A stretch of DNA of 64,000 nucleotides from Slackia isoflavoniconvertens (GCF_003725955.1 NZ_QIBZ01000004.1:1-64000), one strand, 5' to 3'; positions 17,606 through 25,813 are shown, counted from the first letter of the stretch. The notes: generated by a model from the sequence alone, not told the origin. Program-made: numbers and translations.

Positions 17606-18694
17606 ATGGCTTCGCGCATTGGAAAAAATATCAGCGTGTCAATTTTCGGGCAAAGCCACTCCGCCGGCATCGGCTGCGTGGTTGAGGGCATACCTGCTGG
17701 AAAGAAGATTGATCTCGATGAGCTGCAGGCGTTTCTTTCGCGTCGAGCGCCAGGTGGCATGCCGTGGTCGACCCCCCGCAAAGAAGCCGATCTTCCTGAA
17801 TTTTTGGGCGGCTTGGTCAATGGCGTCACGTGCGGCGCGCCGCTTGCGGCCCTTATTCGCAATACGAATACAAAAAGCTCCGATTACGACGAGCTGCGCC
17901 GCGTGCCGCGACCGGGCCATGCCGACTACGTGGCGAATATGAAATTCCACGGCGCGCAAGACGTTTCGGGCGGCGGCCATTTTTCTGGTCGCCTTACCGC
18001 TCCTTTGTGCATCGCTGGCGGCATTGCGATTCAGTTGCTGCGCGATGAAGGGGTCGAAGTCGGTGCCCACATCGCGCGCATTGCGGGCATTGCCGATGAT
18101 GCGTTCGCGCTTCATGGTCTCTCGTCCACCGACGTTCACGTGGCGCATGCGAAGACGTTCCCTGTTCTCAACGACGCACAAGGCGAGCGCATGATTGCCG
18201 CCATCGCCGAAGCGCGTGAGGCGGGCGATAGCGTTGGCGGCGTTGTCGAATGCGCTGCCACAGGGATGCCCGTCGGCGTGGGCGAGCCAATGTTCGACGG
18301 GGTCGAGAATGCCGTCGCCCGCATGCTGTTCGGCATTCCTGCTGTGAAGGGCGTTGAATTTGGCCGCGGCTTTGATGTGGCTGATATGCGTGGCAGCGAG
18401 AACAACGATGGCATGCGCATTGTAGATGGACGCGTCGTGTTCGAGTCGAACAATGCCGGCGGCGCGAATGGTGGCATTACGACGGGCGAACCTGTGGTTG
18501 TGCGCTGCGCGTTTAAGCCCACGCCGTCAATTTCGCGTGCTCAGCACAGCATTGATATGCAGGCGGGCACGAACGAGGGCCTTTCTGTACATGGCCGCCA
18601 CGATCCGTGTGTCGTTGTGCGCGCGGTGCCGGTCGTTGAGGCCGCGGTCGCGCTTGCTTTGTATGATTTGCTTTTGGAATCGAGGATGGACTAA
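17606..18694 (+). CDS. aroC: chorismate synthase
   Basis: 362 residues. It makes chorismate from EPSP with reduced FMN. The N-terminal segment ISVSIFGQSHSAGIGCVVEG, RPGHADYVANMKF, GGGHFSGRLTAP and the later GTNEGLSVHGRHDP fit the family. The ATG at 17606 follows GGAAAGG by 8 nt; an in-frame GTG at 17570 has no good site. The stop overlaps pheA (TAATG). The gene for EPSP synthase, which makes its substrate, is not in the window. Confidence 0.95.
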   Translation: MASRIGKNISVSIFGQSHSAGIGCVVEGIPAGKKIDLDELQAFLSRRAPGGMPWSTPRKEADLPEFLGGLVNGVTCGAPLAALIRNTNTKSSDYDELRRVPRPGHADYVANMKFHGAQDVSGGGHFSGRLTAPLCIAGGIAIQLLRDEGVEVGAHIARIAGIADDAFALHGLSSTDVHVAHAKTFPVLNDAQGERMIAAIAEAREAGDSVGGVVECAATGMPVGVGEPMFDGVENAVARMLFGIPAVKGVEFGRGFDVADMRGSENNDGMRIVDGRVVFESNNAGGANGGITTGEPVVVRCAFKPTPSISRAQHSIDMQAGTNEGLSVHGRHDPCVVVRAVPVVEAAVALALYDLLLESRMD

Positions 18695-19866
18695 TGACCT
18701 CGCAGGAAACGAACACGACGCCCGTCATTGATCTTTCGATTTCGCGTGCGCGTATCGACGAGATTGACGCGCAGATTATTGAGCTGTTCGAACGCCGCAT
18801 GCATATCGCCGCCGATGTGGCGGCTTACAAGCGCGCGACGGGCAAGCCTGTGCTCGATAAAGCGCGCGAGGCGGCGAAAATCGACAAGGCAACCGAGCTT
18901 GCGAGCGATGAGTTCAAGAAATTCATTCCGCCCCTGTTCAGCATGATGATGGAAATGAGCCGCGCCTATCAGCACTCACTGCTTGATGATGGCTCGGAAG
19001 GCGTGGTGCCTGCCGCTATCGACGAGGTCGCCGAACTTCCCGCTGCCGCGCATGTGGCGGTGCAGGGCGTCGAGGGCGCCTATCAACACATTGCATGCCG
19101 CGAGCTTTTTGTTGACCCCGATATCGTTTTCGTGCCCACGTTCGACGCCGTGGCCGACGCTGTGGAAGAGGGGCGCGTCGAATATGGCATTCTGCCGCTC
19201 GAGAATTCAACGGCGGGTACGGTCGATCGCGTATATGACCTGCTTTACAAGCGCGGTTTGTACATAGCGCGCGCCATTACGCTGCGCATCAACCACGATT
19301 TGCTCGCGAAGCCTGGCGTTGAGGAGTCAGATATCGTCGAGGTATTTTCCCACGAGCAGGCATTGCGCCAGTGCACCGACTTCATCGCGCAAATGCCCAA
19401 TGAGGTAACCTCGACCGCCTGCCGCAACACGGCGATGGCGGCGAGTTCTGTGGCGAACAGCGAGCGACGCGATGTCGCGGCGATTTCTTCGACTGCCTGC
19501 GCCGAGCTTTACGGGCTCAATGTTCTTCAGCATGCCATCCAAGACGAAGCCGATAATTTCACGCGCTTCATTTGCGTGGCGAAAAAGCCGCAGCTCGTGG
19601 GCGTGCCGGAGCGAAGCTCGCTTCTGCTTATCACGCCGCACGAGGCGGGCGCTCTTTTCCGCGTGCTTTCCCGCATCGCGGCGCTTGGAGTGAATATGCT
19701 GAAACTCGAAAGCCGTCCCATTCCCGGCAGCGAATTCGAGTTTATGTTCTATGTCGATATCGAATGCACGCCGAACGATGCCGCGTTCGACGAAGTAATT
19801 GCCCAAATCGAGCCGCTTTGCGATTCTCTCGCCTATCTTGGCAGCTATGCAGAGGTGTCGGCGTAA
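18694..19866 (+). CDS. pheA: bifunctional chorismate mutase / prephenate dehydratase (P-protein)
   Basis: 390 residues. It carries chorismate to phenylpyruvate for phenylalanine. Domain order: AroQ-type chorismate mutase helix bundle (about 13-95, SRARIDEIDAQIIELFERRM), prephenate dehydratase (about 108-285, with VEGAYQHIACRELF, PLENSTAGTVDRVYDLL and the catalytic Thr in NFTRF), then an ACT domain (about 300-375) with ESRPIPGSEFEFMFYVD, the phenylalanine-binding signature. It overlaps aroC by one base, so the two are coupled. Phenylalanine feedback inhibition is expected from the ACT motif. Confidence 0.95.
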   Translation: MTSQETNTTPVIDLSISRARIDEIDAQIIELFERRMHIAADVAAYKRATGKPVLDKAREAAKIDKATELASDEFKKFIPPLFSMMMEMSRAYQHSLLDDGSEGVVPAAIDEVAELPAAAHVAVQGVEGAYQHIACRELFVDPDIVFVPTFDAVADAVEEGRVEYGILPLENSTAGTVDRVYDLLYKRGLYIARAITLRINHDLLAKPGVEESDIVEVFSHEQALRQCTDFIAQMPNEVTSTACRNTAMAASSVANSERRDVAAISSTACAELYGLNVLQHAIQDEADNFTRFICVAKKPQLVGVPERSSLLLITPHEAGALFRVLSRIAALGVNMLKLESRPIPGSEFEFMFYVDIECTPNDAAFDEVIAQIEPLCDSLAYLGSYAEVSA

Positions 19867-20024
19867 ATGGTTGGCGATATTCTTTCTATGGCGCTGGGTC
19901 GATACGTGTTTTGACGCCCGCGCGGATTCTTTCGGCTCCCGCGCGGGCACGTGGCGCAACATAACGCCGCCGACCAATGGTGAAATTCGCGCCTTGTTGC
20001 GGCGCGTTCTGTAAAGGAGTACAA

Positions 20025-21302
20025 ATGGCTGTCTCTCAAACGAAACCCGTATACGGATTGCTTGGTCGAAAGCTCGGCCACAGCTACTCGCCGCGCATTC
20101 ATGCGATGCTGGGCGACTATGAATACCGTTTGCACGAAGTTGAGCCCGACGACGTTGCCGCTTTCATTCGCGAAGGCGATTTTGCAGGGCTGAACGTGAC
20201 GATGCCGTACAAAGAGACCGTGATGGACTTGTGCGACAAGCTTACCGATGCTGCTAAGAAAATCGGAAACGTGAACACCATCGTCCGTCGCGAAGATGGC
20301 ACGTTGCTTGGCGACAACACCGACTATTATGGGTTCTCTCATTTGCTTAATGTCGGCCACATGAGCGTGACCGACCGCAAAGTCGTTGTGCTTGGCACGG
20401 GCGGTGCAGCGAAAACGGTGCATGCCGTGCTTACCGACCGCGGCGCGTCGGAGATTGTCATGATCTCGCGCACGGGCGAGAACAACTACGAAAACATCGC
20501 ACAGCACTACGATGCGCGTTTCATCGTGAACACAACGCCCGTGGGCATGTTTCCCAACTGCCCCGATTCCCCCATTGACCTCGAACCGTTCGCGCGTACG
20601 GGCGAGCTGCGTGAGGGTCGTGCCGATGGCTTGTTTGGCGTTGTCGATGTGGTGTATAACCCGGCTCGAACGGGCCTCATGCTTCAGGCCGAAAAGCTCG
20701 GCGTTCCTCATATAAGCGGCCTGCCCATGCTCGTCGCTCAGGCGAAGGCAGCAAGCGAGCTATGGCAGCACAAGCAAATCAGTAACGAAATCGTGAACGA
20801 GATTGTCGAGAAAATCACGTTCGAAGAGGGCAATATCGTGATCATCGGAATGCCTTCGGGCGGCAAGAGCACTATTGGCTCGCTGCTTGCCAAGCAGCTC
20901 GGCCGCGAATTCGTTGATATCGACGACCATATTCCCGAAGCGGCCGGTAAATCTATTGCTGACATTTTTGCGGAAGATGGCGAGGAGGCGTTTCGCGCCA
21001 TCGAGACGCAGGTTACAGGTGAAGTATGCAAGCGCAGCGGTTTGGTTATCGCGTGCGGTGGCGGGGTCGTTACCGAGGCGCGCAATTACGACTTGCTGCA
21101 TCAGAACGGCATCGTCTTGCTGCTGAAGCGCCCGCTAGAACTGCTCGTGTCCGACGGACGGCCCATGTCCATCACAAAGGGCATTCCTGGTCTTGCGCGA
21201 GACCGTGGCCCGAAATATGACGCCTGGGGCGATATCGTGGTTTCCAACGACGCCGACCCGATGATCGTCGTGGGGCACGCGCTCGAAAAGCTGCAGAAGT
21301 AA
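20025..21302 (+). CDS. aroE-aroK: shikimate dehydrogenase - shikimate kinase fusion
   Basis: 425 residues joining two consecutive shikimate steps. Residues 1 to about 250 are AroE: GRKLGHSYSPRIH, NVTMPYKETVMD (catalytic Lys63), GNVNTIV, and an NADP fold VVVLGTGGAAKTV. Residues about 268-425 are AroK: Walker A GMPSGGKST (275-283), FVDIDDHIPEAAGKSI and CGGGVVTEARN. The ATG at 20025 follows AAAGGAG by 5 nt; an in-frame start at 19977 is poorer. Neither half lacks key motifs. Channelling of shikimate between the halves is possible but not shown. Confidence 0.93.
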   Translation: MAVSQTKPVYGLLGRKLGHSYSPRIHAMLGDYEYRLHEVEPDDVAAFIREGDFAGLNVTMPYKETVMDLCDKLTDAAKKIGNVNTIVRREDGTLLGDNTDYYGFSHLLNVGHMSVTDRKVVVLGTGGAAKTVHAVLTDRGASEIVMISRTGENNYENIAQHYDARFIVNTTPVGMFPNCPDSPIDLEPFARTGELREGRADGLFGVVDVVYNPARTGLMLQAEKLGVPHISGLPMLVAQAKAASELWQHKQISNEIVNEIVEKITFEEGNIVIIGMPSGGKSTIGSLLAKQLGREFVDIDDHIPEAAGKSIADIFAEDGEEAFRAIETQVTGEVCKRSGLVIACGGGVVTEARNYDLLHQNGIVLLLKRPLELLVSDGRPMSITKGIPGLARDRGPKYDAWGDIVVSNDADPMIVVGHALEKLQK

Positions 21303-21341
21303 TTCATTTCGGCGGAGAAAATCGACATTATTAGAGATGGA

Positions 21342-21456
21342 GCTCCTGTGGCATGGAGCCACGGAGGGAACTTCCGCGCGAGCCGAAAGCAACCTCACGT
21401 GGCTTTCGTGCGAGCCGGCACTTATTTTCCGCTATGGTTCCGTACCGTGCAGGAGC
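21342..21456. repeat. composite intergenic hairpin, class 3 copy E (more diverged)
   Basis: Outer stem GCTCCTG (21342-21348) with CAGGAGC (21450-21456) extends imperfectly inward. The core, read on the minus strand, has GGCTCGCACG, a hairpin CGAAAGC/GCTTTCG, then CGGCTCGCGCGGAAG. This matches the order of core segments in copies C and D. It fills the gap between aroE-aroK and aroQ. Confidence 0.6.
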
Positions 21457-21475
21457 GGTGAGCAGAGGCAAACTC

Positions 21476-21910
21476 ATGAAATTTCTTGTTATGAATGGGC
21501 CGAACATCAATATGCTTGGCGTTCGCGAGCCCGATATCTACGGAAAGCAAGATTACAAGGCGCTCTGCCAGCTCGTGCGCGATACTGCGGCCGAGCTGGG
21601 CGACGAGGTCGAGCTTTTCCAGAGCAACCACGAGGGTGCGCTGGTTGACCGCATTCAGGAGGCGTTCGGAAAGACCGATGCCATCGTCATCAACCCCGCG
21701 GCATATACGCATACTTCGGTGGCTTTGCTCGACGCATTGAAAGCCGTCGGCATTCCGTATGTTGAGGTTCATATTTCTGACGTGACTAAGCGAGAGGATT
21801 TCCGCCAGGTTTCCTTCGTGCGTCAGGCTGCGCTTAAGACCATAATGGGGCAGGGTATTGAAGGTTATCGGCAGGCGATGCTGTTTTTGCACGACCATCT
21901 TGCGAAATAA
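21476..21910 (+). CDS. aroQ: type II 3-dehydroquinate dehydratase
   Basis: 144 residues, typical for the dodecameric type II enzyme. It dehydrates 3-dehydroquinate to 3-dehydroshikimate. Motifs NGPNINMLGVREPDIYG (with the catalytic Tyr), FQSNHEGALVDRIQ, INPAAYTHTSVALLDAL and VEVHISD are present. The ATG at 21476 follows AGAGG; the longer frame upstream runs through the repeat element. Its place after aroE-aroK completes most of the shikimate pathway in one cluster. Confidence 0.95.
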   Translation: MKFLVMNGPNINMLGVREPDIYGKQDYKALCQLVRDTAAELGDEVELFQSNHEGALVDRIQEAFGKTDAIVINPAAYTHTSVALLDALKAVGIPYVEVHISDVTKREDFRQVSFVRQAALKTIMGQGIEGYRQAMLFLHDHLAK

Positions 21911-21972
21911 CGTATTGCTGGCTAAAATATTCAGGTTGCAATTTTCTGACCCCTATAAAGGAGAACGTCAAC

Positions 21973-22227
21973 GTGAATCCGTTGCTTATTTTGGTCCTTA
22001 TCGTCTGGGCTGTTTCTGGTGTTGGCCTTATCGTGTTCGTGCTGCTGCATTCCGGCAAGGGCACCGGCGTTTCCGACATGATCGCCAGCTCCCTGTATTC
22101 CACTCAGACCGGTACGAACATCATCGAAAAGAATCTTGACCGCATCACGATTATTTTTGCGATTGTTTTCATGTTGTCGCTGCTCGCGCTCATGCTTCTG
22201 TACCCTCAGGGCACGATTTCTCGCTAG
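21973..22227 (+). CDS. secG: preprotein translocase subunit SecG
   Basis: 84 residues with two membrane helices (about 3-24 and 57-78) joined by a Gly/Ser-rich loop, LLHSGKGTGVSDMIASSL, which is the SecG signature. It assists SecYEG in protein export. The start is a GTG at 21973, supported by AAGGAG at 21958-21963. tRNA-Leu follows. Confidence 0.92.
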   Translation: MNPLLILVLIVWAVSGVGLIVFVLLHSGKGTGVSDMIASSLYSTQTGTNIIEKNLDRITIIFAIVFMLSLLALMLLYPQGTISR

Positions 22228-22253
22228 GTTTCGAAATTTCTCCAAATTGGGTC

Positions 22254-22281
22254 TTGCTCAATTCGGAGAGTTCCGTATAAT
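22254..22281 (+). promoter_or_regulatory. promoter of the first tRNA-Leu
   Basis: TTGCTC at 22254-22259 and TATAAT at 22276-22281, spacer 16 bp, 35 bp upstream of the tRNA 5' end. Confidence 0.75.
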
Positions 22282-22315
22282 ACCAATTCGCTGCTTGCAA
22301 TGTGCAAGGAACCAC

Positions 22316-22404
22316 GTCGGAGTGGTGGAACGGCAGACACGCTAGCTTGAGGTGCTAGTGCCCACATACCGGGCGTGCGGGTTCAAATCCCGCCTCCGAC
22401 ACCA
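22316..22404 (+). tRNA. tRNA-Leu (GAG), copy 1
   Basis: Acceptor GTCGGAG pairs with CTCCGAC, discriminator A, encoded CCA. The anticodon stem-loop CTAGC-TTGAGGT-GCTAG gives anticodon GAG. The long variable arm around TGCCCACATACCGGGCG and the T arm GCGGGTTCAAATCCCGC fit a class II leucine tRNA. 89 nt. Confidence 0.95.
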
Positions 22405-22415
22405 TCGAAACTTGA

Positions 22416-22441
22416 AAGCCACCCAATCGGGTGGCTTTTTT
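22416..22441 (+). terminator. terminator after tRNA-Leu copy 1
   Basis: AAGCCACCC (22416-22424) pairs with GGGTGGCTT (22429-22437), then a T-run to 22441. Confidence 0.9.
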
Positions 22442-22676
22442 GTATGTGGAAGCTCCGCAGGCATTTGGGTTGGGGCCTTAGCCGGAAGAGGCGGTTTGGC
22501 CGAGTGGCTCCAATCGTGTTTGTAGGAGGCTTATAGGAGAGTCGGAGACGAGCCCTTATGAGCCTTCGCGAAGGTTGATTTGAATCCATGGATTGTTTTA
22601 CGAGCACGGGCTTGAAGGCCAAAGACGTGCGCGTTTATGGCATTGCTCGCGCGGGAAAAATTTCTAAAAATAGTTC
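22442..22676. other. intergenic stretch between the two tRNA-Leu genes
   Basis: No gene supported. It contains a tRNA-like patch (about 22490-22585) with GGCCGAGTGGCTC and GATTTGAATCC but no acceptor stem, possibly a decayed tRNA. The end is AT-rich and leads into the next promoter. Confidence 0.4.
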
Positions 22677-22704
22677 TTGCATTCAATAGACGTTTCTGTA
22701 AAAT
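22677..22704 (+). promoter_or_regulatory. promoter of the second tRNA-Leu
   Basis: TTGCAT at 22677-22682 and TAAAAT at 22699-22704, spacer 16 bp. The upstream segment GTTCTTGCATTC is the same as at the tRNA-Val promoter (23480 region). Confidence 0.75.
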
Positions 22705-22747
22705 ACTTTCTTGTCGCTTGCGAGGGGAAACCCAAACAAGGAACCAC

Positions 22748-22836
22748 GTCGGAGTGGTGGAACGGCAGACACGCTAGCTTGAGGTGCTAGTGCCCACATA
22801 CCGGGCGTGCGGGTTCAAATCCCGCCTCCGACACCA
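22748..22836 (+). tRNA. tRNA-Leu (GAG), copy 2
   Basis: Identical over its 89 nt to copy 1, and the identity continues into the flanks (AAGGAACCAC upstream, CACCATCGAAACTTGA downstream) and the terminator. This points to a recent duplication of the whole unit; the promoters differ. Confidence 0.95.
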
Positions 22837-22848
22837 TCGAAACTTGAT

Positions 22849-22873
22849 AGCCACCCAAGCGGGTGGCTTTTTT
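22849..22873 (+). terminator. terminator after tRNA-Leu copy 2
   Basis: AGCCACCC pairs with GGGTGGCT, followed by a run of T to 22873. Near-duplicate of the first tRNA-Leu terminator. Confidence 0.88.
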
Positions 22874-23143
22874 ATATCTGGCTGTTTTTTGTCCCAGACA
22901 AAGCCAGGTTGATGTGTAGGGTCGGACTTGGGCTTATGCCTAAGCTTGTGGGGAAGATTAGACTTGGGCACTTGGGCTGTAGGACCGTAGGACTATGGTA
23001 GCCAATGGGACCATGGGGCTGTTGGATCGTAGGGTCATGACCCGTGATCTATGGGCCATGGACCATGGGCCTGCGAGACAAACGGCCCCCTTTTGACTTG
23101 TTGCAGCATTCCGGAAAGCCCGTTGTGGCATGGAAGGCCTGTT

Positions 23144-23348
23144 ATGGCAGAAAACGGCGCAATGGGGCCTCTCTGCGGCTCGTCGAGCCTTCTTTGAGCC
23201 CTGAATTGAGGCTCGGATCGCACTTCGAGTCACGATTTCAGGCTCAATGCGTCATTTCAACTCGAGCGTCGAGGCCCCATTGTCGTATTTTCTGACAAAA
23301 CAAGCTCGATTCTGTGCACTCGGGCCCCATTGCGGCGATTTCTGCCAT
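23144..23348. repeat. inverted and direct repeats in the non-coding gap before the tRNA cluster
   Basis: A 26-nt unit at 23144-23169 (starting ATGGCAGAAAACGGCGCAAT) is inverted at 23323-23348 with 23 of 26 matches, and a more diverged inverted copy sits at 23273-23297, 50 bp before it. The whole gap 22874-23482 has no convincing gene. It also has short CCATGGGG-type near-repeats at about 23005-23072. Confidence 0.75.
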
Positions 23349-23482
23349 CTTCTATGGGCCATAATCAAAGGCTAGGGAAGAGAGGAAATATCGTAGCTGG
23401 ATATATTCGGAATACCATTAGCCTCTGACCTGCGTTAATTCGGTTATAGTAGGCATAGAGGCAAAAAATTCGAAAAAAGTTC

Positions 23483-23511
23483 TTGCATTCGCCTGGGGAA
23501 GTCTGTAATAT
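23483..23511 (+). promoter_or_regulatory. promoter of the tRNA-Val/Gly/Cys/Gly cluster
   Basis: TTGCAT at 23483-23488 and TAATAT at 23506-23511 with a 17-bp spacer, 53 bp before tRNA-Val. The sequence before the -35 is A-rich (GAAAAAAG), like an UP element. Confidence 0.8.
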
Positions 23512-23564
23512 ATCAACTCGCGCGGTTGAGCGGAACGGAAACGATTCGAACAACCAAACGAAGT

Positions 23565-23639
<75 letters not shown>

Positions 23640-23643
23640 CTTC

Positions 23644-23719
<76 letters not shown>

Positions 23720-23727
23720 GCTCATTC

Positions 23728-23755
23728 GAAGCCCGTTTTCGGGCGGGCTTCTTTT
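23728..23755 (+). terminator. terminator between tRNA-Gly copy 1 and tRNA-Cys
   Basis: GAAGCCCG (23728-23735) pairs with CGGGCTTC (23744-23751) and runs into TTTT. tRNA-Cys and the second tRNA-Gly therefore either depend on read-through or have an unseen promoter. Confidence 0.75.
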
Positions 23756-23761
23756 GATAAT

Positions 23762-23835
23762 GGCGAGATGGCCAAGTGGTAAGGCAGGGGCCTGCAAAGC
23801 CCTCACCACCGGTTCGAATCCGGTTCTCGCCTCCA
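23762..23835 (+). tRNA. tRNA-Cys (GCA)
   Basis: Acceptor GGCGAGA/TCTCGCC, discriminator T, encoded CCA. The anticodon loop CTGCAAA gives GCA. D arm GGCCAAGTGGTAAGGC and T arm ACCGGTTCGAATCCGGT are regular. Confidence 0.95.
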
Positions 23836-23840
23836 TATTT

Positions 23841-23916
<76 letters not shown>

Positions 23917-23924
23917 GAAATCTT

Positions 23925-23953
23925 ACAGCCGAGGCAAATGCCCCGGCTGTTTG
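23925..23953 (+). terminator. terminator after tRNA-Gly copy 2
   Basis: ACAGCCGAGGC (23925-23935) pairs with GCCCCGGCTGT (23940-23950) with one mismatch and is followed by TT. Confidence 0.65.
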
Positions 23954-24005
23954 CGTTTTCGAGCACGAATCGGGGCTCGAACCGATGAGGTGGAATTCCG
24001 TCAAG

Positions 24006-24029
24006 AAAACCGCCCAGTGGGCGGTTTTT
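24006..24029. terminator. hairpin with A- and T-flanks
   Basis: AAAACCGCCC (24006-24015) and GGGCGGTTTT (24019-24028) form a perfect 10-bp stem with a 3-nt loop. It could terminate transcription in either direction. The 24-nt core is flanked by GGAATTC on both sides. Confidence 0.75.
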
Positions 24030-24085
24030 AGGAATTCGCCCGAAGGCTTTAGCCTGAGGGGTAGGGGCGCGCGAAGCGCGTCCAT

Positions 24086-24106
24086 GAGCCCCGTTGTCCG
24101 CTCCAG
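24086..24106 (+). repeat. orphan 3'-end fragment of tRNA-Gly
   Basis: 21 nt identical to the last 20 nt of both tRNA-Gly genes plus one following G, with no tRNA body in front. It lies 189 bp after the same segment in tRNA-Gly copy 2. A 13-nt piece of the T arm (CGGGGCTCGAACC) also occurs inverted at about 23971-23983. It may be a remnant of an integration event at a tRNA or of a tandem duplication. Confidence 0.8.
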
Positions 24107-24114
24107 TCTTTATT

Positions 24115-24141
24115 GCGCCGTTCTGACGAACGGCGCTTTTT
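24115..24141 (+). terminator. terminator in the tRNA-azgA gap
   Basis: GCGCCGTTC (24115-24123) pairs with GAACGGCGC (24128-24136), a 4-nt loop, followed by TTTTT. Confidence 0.85.
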
Positions 24142-24156
24142 CGTTTGGGGCGACCT

Positions 24157-24283
24157 GACGCTGCGCGGAAGCCTGTCGCCCCATCTTGCCCCTTGTGCAT
24201 GGCTCGGCGCGTACCGAAGTACGCTTGGCCATGCGGCGGGGCAATCTGGGGCACCCGGCTTCCGCTCGCTGACTTTGGGGCGA
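24157..24283. repeat. composite intergenic hairpin, class 1 copy F
   Basis: Same order as copy A: GACGCTGC (24157-24164), arms starting GCGGAAGCC (24165-24173) and ending GGCTTCCGC (24257-24265), apex GCGTACCGAAGTACGC (24209-24224), one T, then CGCTGACTTTGGGGCGA (24267-24283). The arms contain further pairing (CATCTTGCCCC with GGGGCAATCTG) and differ entirely from those of copy A. Confidence 0.8.
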
Positions 24284-24493
24284 ATGGGGCTTAAGAGGCC
24301 CAATCTTTTTTCCCGTCTTTTGAGCATAGAGCGAGCGGGGTTCGAGCCAGTCTCCTCGCATCCATTCACCTTTGCCGCGAGTCTTTCTACGCGTCGTATT
24401 GCGGGTTGCTCTGCTTTCTTTTCTGTGTCGTGATAATATGCTCATTTGCCGCATAGACGGTGCGGCGAAGCTTCTCGAGCAGAAAGGTTGAGA

Positions 24494-25813
24494 GTGGATA
24501 CGTTTTTCAAGATTTCCGAGCGCAATTCTTCGGTCGGAAATGAGGTCATCGGCGGCCTCACGACATTCCTTGCGATGTCATACATCATCGCCGTTAACCC
24601 GCAGATGCTTGTTGCGGCGGGCATGCCGTTTGAAGCGGCGCTTACCGCAACGTGCATCGGCGCAGCCATCATGACGATTGCTATGGGCCTTATCGCCAAC
24701 CGTCCTGTTGCTTTGGCGTCTGGCATGGGCATTAACGCCATCGTCGCCTATACCCTGTGCCTGGGCGGCGTGAACGTCGACTGGCGCGTTGCCATGGCCA
24801 TTGTTATGCTAGAAGGCGTGGTCATCTTCATCTTGGTTGCGTGCGGACTTCGTAAGGCGGTTATGGACGCTATTCCTGCTAGCCTGCGTCACGCTATTGG
24901 CATCGGCATTGGTCTTTTCATCGCATTTATCGGTCTGAAGGGTGGCGGCGTTATCGTCTCGAGCGAATCGACCCTTCTTACGCTTGGCGATTTGTCTTCG
25001 CCTGTTGCTATCGTTTCTCTTGTCGCTATTGCGATCGCGGTTATTCTGCAGGTGCTCAACGTGAAAGGCGGATTGCTCATCTCCATCATTGCGGCGACGA
25101 TTGTCGGCATTCCGCTGGGCGTAACGCCGCTGCCGACGTCGTGGAACTTCGGTTTGGACTTCTCGGCCTTAGCGGCCCCGTTCCAAACCATTCCGGGCAC
25201 CGACACCATGGCAATCGTCCAGGTGTTCCTGCAGCCTGCCTTGCTGCTCTTCGTGTTCTCGTTGCTTATGAGTGACTTCTTCGACACGATGGGCACGGTT
25301 GTTGCCGTTGGCCAGCGTGGCGAGTTCGCCGATAAAGATGGCAACGTTGAAGATATTCAGCCCATCCTCATGGTCGACTCCGCTGCCGCTGCGGTAGGTG
25401 GTTTCTGCGGCGCGAGCTCTATCACCACGTTCGTCGAATCGGCTTCGGGCGCTGCAGCTGGTGCTCGTACGGGTCTGTCCAACATCGTCGTGGGCCTGCT
25501 GTTCGTTGTGTTCGCGTTCTTTGCGCCCGTGATTGGCATGGTGTCATCTTCGGCTACCTGCGGTGCGCTTGTCGTTGTGGGCTACCTCATGCTTTCCGAT
25601 GTGGCGCATATCGATTGGGAGAACATTGAGCATGCGTTCCCGGCGTTTGCATGCATCATGGGCATTCCCATGACGTATTCCATCACGAATGGCATTGGTT
25701 TCGGCTTTATCTCCTACGTGGTCATTATGCTCGTGACTGGCAGGGTGAAGGAAGTCAAGCCGCTCATGTGGGTTGCCTCGCTCGCGTTCTTGCTCATGTT
25801 CATTTTGGCGTAA
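24494..25813 (+). CDS. AzgA-type purine (guanine/hypoxanthine) permease, NCS2 family
   Basis: 439 residues with about 12 membrane helices. It is a proton-coupled nucleobase importer. GLTTFLAMSYIIAVNPQML near the N-terminus, LASGMGINAIVAYTLC and the later DFFDTMGTVVAVGQRG and SITTFVESASGAAAGARTGL are typical of AzgA-like NCS2 proteins. The start is the GTG at 24494, 6 nt after AGAAAGG; an ATG at 24446 is in frame but unsupported. GATAAT at 24432-24437 may be a -10 element. No purine riboswitch was seen. Exact substrate is inferred. Confidence 0.88.
   Translation: MDTFFKISERNSSVGNEVIGGLTTFLAMSYIIAVNPQMLVAAGMPFEAALTATCIGAAIMTIAMGLIANRPVALASGMGINAIVAYTLCLGGVNVDWRVAMAIVMLEGVVIFILVACGLRKAVMDAIPASLRHAIGIGIGLFIAFIGLKGGGVIVSSESTLLTLGDLSSPVAIVSLVAIAIAVILQVLNVKGGLLISIIAATIVGIPLGVTPLPTSWNFGLDFSALAAPFQTIPGTDTMAIVQVFLQPALLLFVFSLLMSDFFDTMGTVVAVGQRGEFADKDGNVEDIQPILMVDSAAAAVGGFCGASSITTFVESASGAAAGARTGLSNIVVGLLFVVFAFFAPVIGMVSSSATCGALVVVGYLMLSDVAHIDWENIEHAFPAFACIMGIPMTYSITNGIGFGFISYVVIMLVTGRVKEVKPLMWVASLAFLLMFILA

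Noticed and set aside
22490-22585. Possible extra serine or leucine tRNA between the two tRNA-Leu genes
   Set aside because: It has a D-arm-like GGCCGAGTGGCTC and a T-loop-like TTGAATCC, but no acceptor stem, no clean anticodon loop and no CCA. At most a decayed remnant.
22837-23560. CRISPR array or phage remnant in the repeat-rich gap
   Set aside because: The repeats are few, unequally spaced and partly inverted, and no cas, integrase or phage gene lies nearby.
24421-24490. Purine riboswitch before the permease
   Set aside because: AzgA-type genes often have one, but the conserved loop sequences of the purine aptamer are absent in this short leader.
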